A stretch of 64,000 bases of DNA. Source: Celoporthe dispersa. Lineage: Eukaryota; Ascomycota; Sordariomycetes; Diaporthales; Cryphonectriaceae. Below the pieces are notes generated by a model. It did not search any database. It had not been told where the DNA came from and was given only the letters and a program-made list of their open reading frames with translations. Shown piece by piece: positions 33,957 to 45,559 of the stretch; positions within the stretch are counted from its first letter, which is position 1; each line of letters begins with the position of its first letter. The stretch lies in the NCBI GenBank assembly GCA_016584495.1, contig WAID01000009.1, positions 2,852,001 through 2,916,000 on the forward strand, written 5' to 3'. The translations under genes were made by a program, and so were the position numbers.

Positions 33957-35937
33957 CTACTTCTTCTCCCCGTTGATCTTTCCCTCGCTGATGACAGCAT
34001 CAACCTTGTTCCTGTACTCCTGCTGGGTCTTGCACTGGTCCAGGAACACCTCATACTTGACATCCAGCAGCTTCCTCTTCCCAGAGTGCGTGTCCGCCCG
34101 CACCGTCTTGCCAGGCTTGCTCATGCGGTCCATAATGTCCCACAGCGGCTCCGTATGGCCCTTCTCGTCCGCGCTGGCGGCCTTGGCTCCGAGCATCGCA
34201 GCCCCGTGGACGACGGCGGCGTTGACGTAGCGGGGGACCAGCACCGGCATGTCGCACGCCGTGGCGATGAGGTCCATCAGGATGTCGTTCTGGCACTGGC
34301 TCCCGGACATGAAGATGCTGAGGATGTTGTGGCCCGACTTGTTCATGGCCTCGATGATCTGGCGCGTCTGCAGGGCGATGAACTCCATCACCGAGTAGTA
34401 CAGCAGGGCCAGGCCGCCCAGCGTCTTGTCGCTGCTCATGCCGATGACGGCGCCGCGCATGTTTGGGTCCGCGATGGGCGATCGGTTGCCCCAGAGGTCG
34501 CCGTAGAAGAAGTAGTGGCGGGTGAGGTAGCCGATGAAGGGCGCGTCTGCCTCCTGGGCCATCTCGCGCAGGTGCTCGTTCAGGAAGTCGTAGATGTTCT
34601 GCCCGAGGGCCTTGGAGCCGGCGAGGGCTTCCGAGTAGGCAGGGTGCGTCTCCAGCATGTACTTGAGCAGCTCACCCGTCGCAGACTGTCCTCCCTCGGC
34701 CATCCAGTAGTCGGGGATGAGCACGTCTCGGTACGGACCCCAGACGCCGGGCACGAAGACGGGATCTTTCGACATGGCCAGGTGGCACGTCGAAGTACCA
34801 GCCACGGCCGCGAGGCGCGTGAAAGCCTGGCTCACGTCGTTCTTGGCGGTGGACTCGTCGAGGAGGTCGGGACCGAGATGAACCTTAGCACCCACAGTTC
34901 CGATCCAGCCCGCGTACGCATCAATCACGCCGCTTCCGACAGAGATCCCGGCCGGGAGGCCCAGCTCCCCGGCAGACTTCTCGGAGAGCTTGCCCACGAG
35001 CTCGCCTGCGCTCAGGTACGTGCCGTTCTGCAGGCCACAGTCAGTTGTCCGTCATCCTGCCACCGGAAGGAGATAGCCGGCATAAGGGAGAGGGCTTACC
35101 ACCCCGTGGACGCCGCCGATGCGCTTGAAGTTGTCATTGACCAGCTCTCCCAGGCCAATCGTGTGGTAGAAGTCCTCCTGCCAGCCCTTGACGCTGCCGT
35201 CGACGCCGACGGGGACGAACCCCTGCTTGCACACCGTGCTGCAGTAGCTCCTCGTCTCGTTGCCGGTGGCCAGGTGGGTCAGGGCGTCGGCCAGGTCGTA
35301 GAACTTGCAGCGGTCAAACAGCTCGGGTGGCATGTTGTTCTTGAGCCACAGGACCTTGGGCATCTCCATCTCCACGCTCATGGTACCGCCGACGTAGCGG
35401 AGGAGGTTGTGCTTGGTCTGGTTGATCTTCTGGGTCTCCTCCAAGGGCCGATGGTCAAGCCACAGGATCACGTTTCGGTCGTTGCCATCGTTGGCAAAGT
35501 CTGGGCCGGTCACAGGGACGGGCTCGTCGGTGTCGTGCGAGAAGACGGCGAGGGAGCAGGTTGCATCGAAACCGATGCCCTTGATGCTGGTGGGAGGGAC
35601 GAGAGAGTCCGACACGACTTTCTGCACGCAGTAGCAGATTGCATCCCATATGTCTGTGGTGGATTGTTCCTGTTGAGAAGAGGGATCAGGTCAGCCAGAG
35701 AGAAGTCAGCTCTCTAGAGTAAGTAGCACAATGGGCCCTCCACCCTCAACGAATGACTGGTCAGCGGGGGGGCGGGGGGCATACATAGTGTGCAGCTTCA
35801 CCCTTGACCGGCTGCCACAGCTTGATGTCCTGGGCAGCCAGGGCCTTGATCTCTCCAGTGGCGTCGATGATGCAGGCTCTGGCAGAGCCAGTGCCCACAT
35901 CGATGCCAATGTAGTGTTCTGAGTGCCTAGCAGACAT
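33957..35937 (-). CDS. FGGY-family carbohydrate kinase (D-ribulokinase type)
   Basis: Minus-strand exons 35785-35937, 35100-35669 and 33957-35027, 597 aa with phases closing and no frameshift. The N-terminal phosphate-binding loop reads GIDVGTGSARACI (residues 11-23), followed by the FGGY substrate motifs GIGFDATCSLAVF and ILWLDHR. The C-terminal ATP-binding lobe has FMSGSQCQN and YVNAAVVHGAAMLGA. Length and the GFDATCS and LDHR motifs match the FGGY/YDR109C subfamily. It phosphorylates D-ribulose to D-ribulose 5-phosphate and may act in metabolite repair, rather than as glycerol or xylulose kinase. Substrate is inferred from subfamily motifs only. It should be cytosolic, with no signal peptide. 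Confidence 0.92.
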
Positions 35938-37115
35938 TGTTGAGATTTCCAGTCAGCTTGTTTGTTTTGTTTTGCGGTGGGTTTGGTCGTGTCGTGTCGT
36001 GTCAACCCAGCTCTTTTTTTTGGGGGGGGAGGGAGGAGGGGGGTCTTGGGGGGAAAGGTAGAAAGCAAAGCTGGCTAACTAACTCCTCTGTTGTTGGCAA
36101 GGCAATATCAATGCTGTGCCTGGGCTGAAATGCTTCGTCCATTGTGTATCAGTTGTATGAGTGTTGGGGGGGGGGGGATCACGTAAGGTGGGGTCTTGTG
36201 GCTTGTCCTTTGTGTGCTGATGTTTCTGATGTATTTACTCTATTGAGTGGCTGGATACTAAGTAAGTGCTTGTGAAAGTTTTCTCAGTTTTAGTTGTCTG
36301 GAGGGAAGCTGTGTGATGTCAACTAATGGGTCAGAGAGTAGTCACACACCACCACCTATGAAACGGGGGAGCTTCTGTTTTTTATGTATATGGGAACAAT
36401 CACAAGTTTCCCACCCCCTCCCCCTCTTCTTCACCCCCCACCAAAGTTCCATAGTCTCTTTTTTTTTTTTTTTTTGTGCATTTGTCCATCTCCCAAAAAA
36501 AACACATACCACACCACAAGAGCAGTTGACCAGGTCCGGAGGGGGGAGGGCGGGAGCCAAAACAATCTTGGGAGGATTCTGATCAGCCTCCCTCTCTTGT
36601 CTTGATAGGATGGGGTGACGTCGAGGGAAGGGCAAGCGCAGGACAGGGGGGGAGGGAAGGGGCGAGGTCAGCCGGCAGAGAGCCTTCCCCACCTTTTTGG
36701 TTACCTTTTACATAGTACTCACGTTGCTTCTGCTGTGGAGAGACACTGCACTGCACTGCATACACACACACACATAGAGAGAGGGAGAGGGAGGGAGGGA
36801 GAGAGAGAGCCCTGCAAGCCTGCAAGCCTGTAGCCCCTCTTTTCTCAGCTGTCAGGCAAGGGCCTGGCCTCCACAACCCGCTGCTGCATGGGCCTTGTGA
36901 CTATGGCTGCATATTGTTATATTCCTTCTTTGGGTTTGTTCTGGACTTGGCGCTGTGGAGTAAGCCGTCATGCCATTCAGCAGAACGGAAGAAGGAATGT
37001 GATGATATTTGGATTCTCGTGTCTTGGGAGGAGGAGCAGCAGCAACAACAGCCTACTATGCTCGTGATACCAAACCTGGGGACTTTTTTTCTCTCTAGGC
37101 CTACCTATCTCCATG

Positions 37116-37156
<41 letters not shown>

Positions 37157-38688
37157 TCCTCATTCTCTCCCCTCTCCCCCTCCCAGCTCTTGGGCTGGGT
37201 TTCCGTCTGCTCCCCCCCCCTCTCCAGGCCTAAAGTTTTAGTTAGCCAAACGGTCTAAAACCTACCGCCACTCACTTACCAGGCCAGCGGTGCCGGCGAT
37301 CCATGTAGTATCAAATCATAGCACGTGCATATATTCCGGGCGTGGCGCGTGGCGGGAACGCTCGTCGTCGCACACCGGCTCGACCGGCTTGCTCAGCTTG
37401 GTATTTCCGCAAGCCCTCCCCCCCTCCACCAGGAGGAACATGATCCACGTACGGCAGCAGGGTGATGGTGGTGCTTTACTTTTTCCTGTCACATCGCATC
37501 ACGAGGGTGACTGTGCTCCGTCAGGCTCATTCCTGATCAGGGGAAAGGATGCCCGCGGACAACCTTGACCCGGGACAGAAGAAAGAAGAAGAAAAAAGTG
37601 AGACTGCTCACCTTTCACTAAAACACCCCCCCCCCGTTTTTGGGCATCAATGGCCCGGGGAGGGGAATCTGGAGATGCCCATGGGGTGGGTGGTTGGGTT
37701 GGAACTTGGGTGTTCTTGGACGCCTTTCCTCCCGAGGACTCCGGAGCGGGAGGCGCCTCCCCAAGAAGCACACGTGCCGTGATTGCTCCTGGTCTGGCCA
37801 TTTGCTCTCTCTTCCCCGACTGCTTGGTTGACCATCGCCCTCAGCTGCATTATTCGTGCTGTGTCTGCCATGCTTCTTGGCCAATCTTAGTCGTGAGGGG
37901 GTGGGGGGAGGGGCTTGTCTCTCTCTCCCCAAACCCGCCCTGTGTGTGCGTTGCAACACCTTTGGCGTTGCTTCCCTTAGGCATGCACGCAGCTTAGCGT
38001 ACCTGGCCGGTCTCAGCGGCCTCGGTGGTCTTAGCAGGCTTGTCTTGGTGGGCGCTTGGCGCTATACAGAACAAGTCATCGCCCTAACATCTTGGAGAAG
38101 TTAGTGCCTGGACGAGACGGACTACCTCAGGCGGATGAGGGGTGTCACTCTTGAACCTGAGCCTCAGACTCACCTCTAATATTCTACATCTCGATAGAGG
38201 TCAGTCTTGCAAAAGTTGAGCGCCTAGATGAGGAGCTGGAGGGGACGGAACCAGAGTCCAAGTGTCAGTGGGTGACAATCATGGCCCGCAGTTATCTTCA
38301 GCCTCCAGGCTGAATCTCCCAGCTACGCAGACCAAATTTCCTCTTCGAAATGCGAAAAAAATAAAAAATAAAATTAGTGCGCGTGCTCAGAAATGACCAA
38401 GATGTCTTGAAAAGTGTCAAGAATGGAGGAATCAGGGATTTCCACTCAAGGTGCAGCAGTTGTCAAGACTCACCTGCAAGACGGGAGCACCTGGGCTCTG
38501 CCTACAGTGACCAGTTCCAGCCCACAGCAGGCCGCAGCAGCAACTTGCAGTGCCTAAAGGAGGGACGAAAGAAAAAGAAAAAAAAAGCTTGGGCGCTGTA
38601 ATCCAACCGTGCATCCTGCAAAAAAAACACAGCAAGCAGCCAACACAGCGTCAACCGCCACCACCATCATCTGAACCACGACAACAAA
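35938..38688. other. 2.75-kb divergent intergenic region between the FGGY kinase and SMN genes
   Basis: No supported gene. It contains G-runs (G12 around 36167-36178), T-runs around 36460-36475, (CT)15 at 37123-37152 and AT-rich DNA around 38355-38375. Both flanking promoters lie here. Short frames on both strands have no recognisable features. Confidence 0.5.
37123..37152 (+). repeat. (CT)15 microsatellite
   Basis: Fifteen perfect CT units in the divergent intergenic region. Confidence 0.95.
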
Positions 38689-39837
38689 ATGGATGAAGGA
38701 GCAGAAGAGATGACACATGAGGACATCTGGGACGACTCGGCACTGGTCGACTCGTGGAACGAGGCACTGGCCGAGTATAAGGTGAGCTGCAGGTGCGACT
38801 TCAGACCGACCTCGGGCGCCCAGGAGCGAGACTGACTGATCATCCCGCTCCCAGAAATACCACAGCATCCACGCCACGGGAGGCACGCTCGAGGATCTAC
38901 CAGAGTGAGTTTGGGGCCATGTTCAGACGATCCGTTCCCGACAAGCCTCCCTCTCCTCCCCTCCGTCGAGGACCTCTTCAGCTGACAAGCTTGTCGGGAG
39001 CAGACATGCCAAGCCTGAAACGATCCTCGGTCAGGATGAGGGGCCTGCGCCCCATGCGGTGCCAAGTGAGGCCGTCGATGCCGCTGCTGCGAACCTACAA
39101 GGCCGGCAAGGAGGCGCAGACGCAGCCATGACGGGCACGGACACGGGCGCCGCCGCGGCGGGTGGCCCGGCGGAGGTGAGCACCAGCCATACTGCAGGGC
39201 CGTTGTGTACCTTGCCTTGGGCCAGGCCGCAGGTTTGGCCCCGGAGGTCCTCGTCCTGAACATGGCAGCAGCACGAACCCAAATATCCCACATCAATGCC
39301 TACCTCGCCCTGGCGAGAATCTCTGGGAGATCACCGCGTCTTGGCGCGCTGAGGCCTTGCACGTTCCATGTGGTGATCAACGGGACTTCCTTCCCCCGTA
39401 ATATGTTGTGGAGAATTTGATCTGGGAAACGACGGGCTTGGTTTGACTGACGCGGCACGTCCAAAACAGGAGCGCATGAAGTATGATGACGACGACCACC
39501 TGGCGACGAACGGCGATGGGCGCAGAGAGGGCCAGGGTATGGCCGGCGCGAGTGGCCGGGCAGGCCTCACGTCTCCACCACAGGCTCTGATCGGTTCCGG
39601 TACGTAAGAATGAGAGAGAGAGAAAAGTCCTAGGAGCGTGTCTCGCTTCTCCTCCTTGCGAGTATTTCTTGAACAACATGTCTAATTGGTTTTTTTCTTC
39701 TTTTCCCTCTCGGGCGCGCAGTTCAAGATGAGGGCTTGAAGAGACTTCTCATGTCCTGGTACTATGCTGGGTACTACACGGGACTCTACGAGGGTCAACA
39801 GAAACGGCAGGAAGAAGAGAAACGAGATGCTCCATGA
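38689..39837 (+). CDS. smn1: Survival motor neuron (SMN) homologue
   Basis: Five exons: 38689-38781, 38855-38904, 39004-39175, 39470-39599 and 39722-39837. Phases close to 186 aa. The N-terminus has the Gemin2-binding motif (DIWDDSALVDSWNEALAEYKKYHSIH, about residues 12-37, split by intron 1). The C-terminus (about 150-173) is the YG box, with LKRLLMSWYYAGYYTGLYEG, the glycine-zipper oligomerisation helix that defines SMN. There is no visible Tudor domain between them, as in fission yeast Smn1. SMN with Gemin2 assembles Sm rings on spliceosomal snRNAs. The exon 3 acceptor was chosen at 39003: the upstream CAG at 38981 gives an immediate stop, while 39003 keeps phase. Exons of 50-170 bases make this gene easy to miss. 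Confidence 0.9.
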
Positions 39838-42672
39838 CGACCGTCATTTCGGACTCTGGATGATCCTCAGGTTCCGACCGATCATCGCCATTACAGGACG
39901 GGGGGATTGACTCGAGCCGCTGCTCCGAAGCAGTCAACCCTCGACGATCAAAGGATCTTACAAAACAGGTCGTTACGTTGGCTCAGAAGTATTCTCGCAT
40001 CAGAATCATGGTGCAAGGACGACGGGGGAGGGGAGTGAGAGTCTCAGCATTTGATAAAGGCACAAGGCCAAGGCTTGGTTGGTGTTGATTGATCGACCTT
40101 CAGATTGGCCATCCTGCGACAGCCCGTGTTGGATCGCCAGGGACTCCGGGACATACTATGGTGCAAACGTTGCCCCGCCCGGGGACTACCATAGCCAAAC
40201 AGCTGCCACGTGGGTTGTCATACGATTTCCCCCCGCCCACCCCTGCCCTTCTTTCTCTCCCACTCTTAGGTTGTTTCTCTCCAAAGCTGTTGAATCAATC
40301 CGTCAATCGCAATTTTCTTCCTCTAGGGAAACCGGTATGAAGGGGTAAGAGGTGAGAAATTGGCCATCTGGTGGCGTTTGTGGCAGGACTGTTCGGTCAC
40401 ACGAAACACGCCCAAACCCCTGTGTTGCATGTGAACATTCGCACAGGATGTTTGTTTCAACTGGAACACTACCCATATTGGAGCCGGCCAAGCAACGAAT
40501 CGCGACTCCCCACTGCCTGACAACCTGAGAAAAGAGAGAGAACACATACTGTCCGGGACCGAAGGCTCTACCTGACATGACGCAGACGGGGAAATCTTCG
40601 TTTCTTCCGAGCAGTGAGGATTGCATCGAGACCCATTCGCTTCGGGCTTGGGCCATTAACCAACGTCCACATTGCAACCAAAAAAAAAAAAAAAAGAACC
40701 TTGACCCATTTTTTCTTAACTCGCTTAGCTTTTCTTCTGCTTTTCTTTCCATGACCCGTCAAGAGGATGTGAGAATGGCACTTGATCGCGGGGTTTACGA
40801 GACGTTAGCGAGCTGTAGGGCTGCAAGGCTGCATGTCATCAGACAGCAAGTTGGCGTGCGGCCGGGCGAATCTGGGATGATGGACAGAGAAGCCAGACTT
40901 GAGACTAGATGAAATTTCTCTTGGTATGGCATCTATTGAACGTGCTAGACACAGCACAGGACAGGACACCACTGATCGTATTCATGAGACGAAAGGCGGC
41001 CTCCCGGCAATCTAGACCTGTCACTGGGCCGAGTGCCTGATCCTGGGATGAAGGAATAAATGGATAGGCATGGTGTAGTACAGTGGAGGGTACAAACTAG
41101 GAGGCATGGCAACCGTGCTCAGCCTCGCACGGGTCTCGAGGAGCCGAGGGTGGACGGAGGATAATACTCCACGTAGAGACAGAGAGGGGGAGAGAGAGAG
41201 AGAAAAGAGGGTTCGTGACAAGACAGACAAGACAGGCACAGAAAGTTGGGTCCCGTCCTGGCTGAACTGGCTGGCGGACTGACCCTTCAGCAGGATCCTG
41301 CAGCAGGGCTCCCAGGACTAATGCGGGTGATCTAAACGTTATTTGGAGGAGCCGCGAGTTTAATCGACACCCCTGGACCCACTGAAGAGGTTCCATAGTT
41401 TGGGGAAATAAGCCTGAACGCAATGCCAATCTTTCTCGCCATACGGTACTACGGTCGCTAACCTGTCCAGTGGCCACCTCGCGCGTGTGCCTTTTGGCCC
41501 TGCTCTCCATGATCCCAAATGCTCGGGTGAGGACAAAAAGAGATTTGAAAAGACGCACACCTAAAAAAAAAAAAAGAAGAAAAAAAAAAGGCAAGAAGAA
41601 GAAAGAAGCCCAGGCAAGGCTGTCATCCAATTGAGAATCGACTGCAGCGGCTGTCCAGACGAATTTCCTTATCGCGTACCAGCGGCAAGAGAAAATGCCA
41701 AACACAAGTCGAGACGGATCTGTCACAGGTCGGTCTCTTCACAAGCACTGGCTGCGGGGCCACATGAACGGGGGGCACACCCCTGTAGCCAGCCATGACA
41801 GCCATGACATGCCCCCTTCCTCGGATGTCTCATCACCGCGGCTCACCTGGCCGCCTCCTCACTCCTTCTCCTCTCTCGTCCTCGCGCTGGCGACAGCCGC
41901 CTGGGACTCCGCTGCGTGAGGCACGTTTGGCTTTGACACAACCTTAGCATTAAGGTTGGGATGGCAAAATTCCTTACCACTAGTGGTACGTACCCCAGCT
42001 CGCGCCTCCCACCACCACCACCACCCAAGGACCAGCGGGACCAGACCAGACGAGGTTCGGATCCTGACTATACCACAGCACCTAATGTCCTCCTCGTCCT
42101 GTCTGTTCCTCTCATACCAGGCTTAGATCGGACCCCGTCCTGCCCGAATATACAGATCCCTGTGCAGATGATTCGCTGGTCCGGTCTCGAGAGGGTCTCC
42201 TGTGCCCAGGATGTCGAGGGTATTCCACCCCCCATCACCAGTTCTCCTTGGCAAAGGCGTGGACCTGTGTGATCGCCATGCTTGATATAAGCTGTTGTTG
42301 TCTACCCATACGTCCAAATTGTTTCTCGACCTCTCTCCTCTCTCTCTCCTTACTTCTCTTCATCTCTTCATCTTTTGTGATTCCCCCTACCCCCAAGGCG
42401 GCTCGTGTAGACCTTCGAGTACACGCTCATTTTCGTTTCCTTTCCGACCAAGAAACTTATAACGATTTCTCTACATCCATTCCTTACACTCTACGCCCAC
42501 GAGCAGGAACTCGCCATAATCTTCGAACAGGTTCGACTTGACAGAGAAAAGAAAACAAAGGCAGAGCCAAAATCAGAAGAGTGTGTGAAGAGAAAGTTCA
42601 TAATTTGACCTTCATCTCAGAACGATACCTCTTTGTTAATCCTCAACAAACCACAACACAACCACATCCAAG
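39838..42672. other. 2.8-kb intergenic region upstream of the cupredoxin gene
   Basis: No supported gene. The final 400 bases before 42673 are pyrimidine-rich (CTCTCTC around 42330-42360) with a TATA-like GATATAAG near 42281 and probably form the promoter and leader of the secreted protein gene. Poly-A runs occur at 40681-40695 and 41562-41590. Overlapping minus-strand frames are low complexity. Confidence 0.5.
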
Positions 42673-43812
42673 ATGAAGTTCTCCACGACACTGGCGCTCT
42701 TCGCTGCGCCTCTGGCCATGGCCAAGGCCATCCAGAACGACTACCCCGCGAGGAGGGATATGATCGCACCGCGCAAGCCACAGCTGGGTGTCCTGTCTGG
42801 CGAGCTGGCCGCGCTGGGCCTGTCCGGCCTGGGCATAACCGCTGGCGCCTCGACAGAGGTGATCCTGGTGTGGGTGAACCCGGGTGCCGGCGCGCAGACC
42901 ACCATCATCAACAACATCGGAGGCGGCGTTGCTGCTGCCACTTCGGTGCCCCAGGCCGCCAGCGTGCTCTCCCCGGCCGCCGCATCGTCTGCCGCCGCCG
43001 CACCAGCCTCTGCGACTACCCACCAGGTCACGGTCGGCGGCGCTGCGGGTCTGGTGTACACCCCTTCGTCCATCACCGCGGCCGTGGGTGACATGGTTGT
43101 CTTCACCTTCATGAGCACCAACCACACCGTCACCCAGTCCTCCTTCGGCACCCCCTGTGTGGCCATGGCCGGCGGTATGGACTCGGGCTTCCAGCCCAAC
43201 GCCGACAACGCCGTCAACCCGCCACCACAGGTTGCCATGCAGGTTGCGGTCGACACGCCCCTCTGTAAGTTGTCCCTCCCCGTGGGAAGCATGAATAGTC
43301 ACTGCCCCGGACCAGCCGGCTAACGAGCATCAAACAAAAAGGGTTCTACTGCAGGCAGACGGGCCACTGCGGTAAGGGTATGGCCTTCTCCATCAACCCG
43401 ACCGCCGACAAGACCCAGGCCGAGTTCCAGGCCGCCGCCATCGCGCAGAACGGTACCGGCTCGGCGACTGCCATCACCGGCGGCACGTCTGACAACACCA
43501 CCTCCTCCTCTACCACCACCACCGCTGCTGCCGCTGCTGCCACGACCAGCACGAGCAGCTCCGGCATCACCACCGGCACCGGCAGCCTGACCAACGGCCA
43601 GTGTGTGTGTGCCGTCTCCTGTGCTGTCGGCAGCCTCCCTGCTGCGGATGTCCAGGGCCTGGATGCCTTCGGCGGTGTGGCTGGTAAGCTTGCTTCCTCC
43701 CTCGTTCCTGTTTCTCTCCTCACAGTGAGACCACCCTGGCTGACTGATTTTGGTTCCAGGCTCCCTACCAATGGCCATGAGCGAGCCAGTGATAAACGCC
43801 GGTCTCATCTAA
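42673..43812 (+). CDS. Secreted cupredoxin-like Ser/Thr/Ala-rich protein
   Basis: Exons 42673-43264, 43342-43683 and 43760-43812, 328 aa. MKFSTTLALFAAPLAMAKA is a typical signal peptide (about residues 1-18). An Ala/Ser-rich linker (about 85-116) leads to a cupredoxin fold, with HQVTVGG and YTPSSITAAVGDMVVFTF. Candidate type-1 copper ligands are His151 (in TNHTVTQSSF), Cys201, His206 and Met211 (YCRQTGHCGKGM). The CxxxxHxxxxM spacing is right for a blue-copper site and the loop is completed across the intron 1 junction. A Thr/Ser-rich, probably glycosylated tail follows (about 245-280). The short C-terminus is not a clear GPI signal. Fungal proteins of this type are extracellular and often developmental or stress linked. 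Enzyme activity is not expected. The role here is unknown. Confidence 0.87.
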
Positions 43813-45082
43813 GACGGCCCACAGGATAGGGATGAGGTGGTGTCGGCCTGAGTATAAATGGGAAGGACAAAGGAGTCGATCTGGTATCGGTTTGCCAGAG
43901 ACAGCCCTCGATTATTTTTATGATGATTGAATGATATAGCAGAGAGTGTGAGAGAGCAGACCTTGCACCATGTATAAGGGCGCCGTGGCCCCGAGGTGGT
44001 CCGGTTTGTGTGCTGTGGGAGCGAGAGGCTAGATTCCCCTTTCCCCCCTCTTTCTTACACCCCTGAGGGGTGTATATGCTCTTGTTTGTTGATTGGGGGA
44101 CATACCTTAATACACTTTTTTCTTTTCCCCTTTACTTCGAATCTTCTGTTGGCTTTGTTCGCGAAAGAAGAGGAACACAAAATGAAGAAAACGGACTACC
44201 CCTGTGGTGTCTTGTTCAGCACTGTTCACACTACTGCTCTTGTTGATAGAGATGTTTTTAGAGAGAGGTATGACTTGCTTCTCACATACTCCTGCGGCCA
44301 CAGCCTGGCTTGTTTGTGCTGTGGTCGTGTGCCGTTGCTAGAAGTCTCATCATCACCACGGTTCCTGTATTGAAATCGCCTCGCATCCAGTAATCAGGAG
44401 CCACCTGCAGGAGGTCAACACACACACACACACACACACAGAGAGAGCCTCTCACACCTAGCATAGGCGCGTATGGTCTCGTGCGGGAAGGCGGCACATT
44501 GTAGGATGGACCAACAAGACCGCCGCCCGCCGCTCCTCGGAAAGGAGGATGTGCATTTCGCGGGACTTGTATGTAGTCGCTCTGCCCAGCGGGGAGAGAC
44601 AGGAAAAACAGGCTGTCCGGGAAGCTAGAGAGGCCTGGTCTCGAGAACAGTTCATTACACCGCACAACATGCACAAAGTGCAACCCCAGGCCCATTCGTA
44701 GGTGTGGGGGGGAAAATGACGTTTATCTGGCCGGAAAATAGACATTACCAAGAAGAGCCCCCCATTCCTCTTGCCTGTCGACAATGACAGCAACATTACC
44801 TCTGGAGAGGGGGCCTCTTTTCTGGGTATAGACACTTTCGTGTAGGCCTCGGGGGTATATGATCGCCGTCTTTCCCCTCCCCATCCCATCATGCCGCCAC
44901 CTCATCGTCTCCTGATTCCTCTTGAACTCCCCCCTTCCTCCAATACAAAAAACCATCCATTTGCTCCGTTCGCTGATTTTTTTTTAAAAATAAAAAAAGG
45001 TTCAAATATCCCAACCCATCTCCTGTTATAGTGGCTCGTCTATCGCTCTCGTGGTGAAAAACAAAAGGCCCGTCTGGCAGTA
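43813..45082. other. Convergent intergenic region between the cupredoxin and SERF genes
   Basis: No gene seen. A TATA-like GTATAAATG lies at about 43854-43862 and (CA)11 at 44419-44440. The T/A-rich stretch around 44966-45000 sits near the SERF 3' end. Confidence 0.5.
44419..44440 (+). repeat. (CA)11 microsatellite
   Basis: Eleven perfect CA units followed by three GA units. Confidence 0.95.
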
Positions 45083-45559
45083 TTATTTCTTGCTAGCAGC
45101 CTCGGCGGCCTTCTTCTCCTCGGCTGTTCCGGACGAACATGCGCAGTCAGCAATGGGTGGTTCCTAGGACAGGTCGGCCTCGGGCAGGCCACCGGTTTTG
45201 GGGGGGGGGGTATCGAGGGGCGCACCCTTCTTCTGCTTCTCGCGCATCAGGGCGGCGACGGCCTCCTTATCGCGCTGCATCTCGCTGCCGCTCTTTCCGT
45301 TCTTTGTTTTCTGTAGTACGAGAGGACAGCCGTCTAGGTTAGCGAAAAGGTGTCTGGACTGACTAAGGGGGGGGGGTGGTGTAACTCGGTAGCAGATAGC
45401 CTCGGCTGTCTATCCTTCGAGAGGGAGGAAAGAAGGAAGAAAAAGAGAAAAAAAGAGGGAGAGGTCAGCTGGGGGATGCGGTCGACATAGACGTACCTGC
45501 TCAGCCTGCTTCTTCAGGTTTTTCGCACGGGCGAGATCGCGCTGGTTTCCACGGGCCAT
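45083..45559 (-). CDS. SERF/4F5-family small basic protein
   Basis: Minus-strand exons 45497-45559, 45226-45310 and 45083-45123, 62 aa, phases closing. MARGNQRDLARAKNLKK is the hallmark start of the 4F5/SERF family. The middle (KSGSEMQRDKEAVAALMREKQKK) and the Lys/Ala/Glu-rich tail (AEEKKAAEAASKK) match fungal members. These tiny, highly charged, largely disordered proteins modify aggregation of amyloid-prone proteins in animals. The fungal role is unclear. The gene is too fragmented for ORF-based detection, as no exon exceeds 85 bases. Intron 2 contains a run of 11-12 G on the plus strand (about 45200-45210). Confidence 0.88.

Noticed and set aside
38905..38981. Alternative acceptor for SMN exon 3 at 38981
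   Set aside because: With that acceptor the phase gives an immediate TGA. The acceptor at 39003 restores the frame and all later exons.
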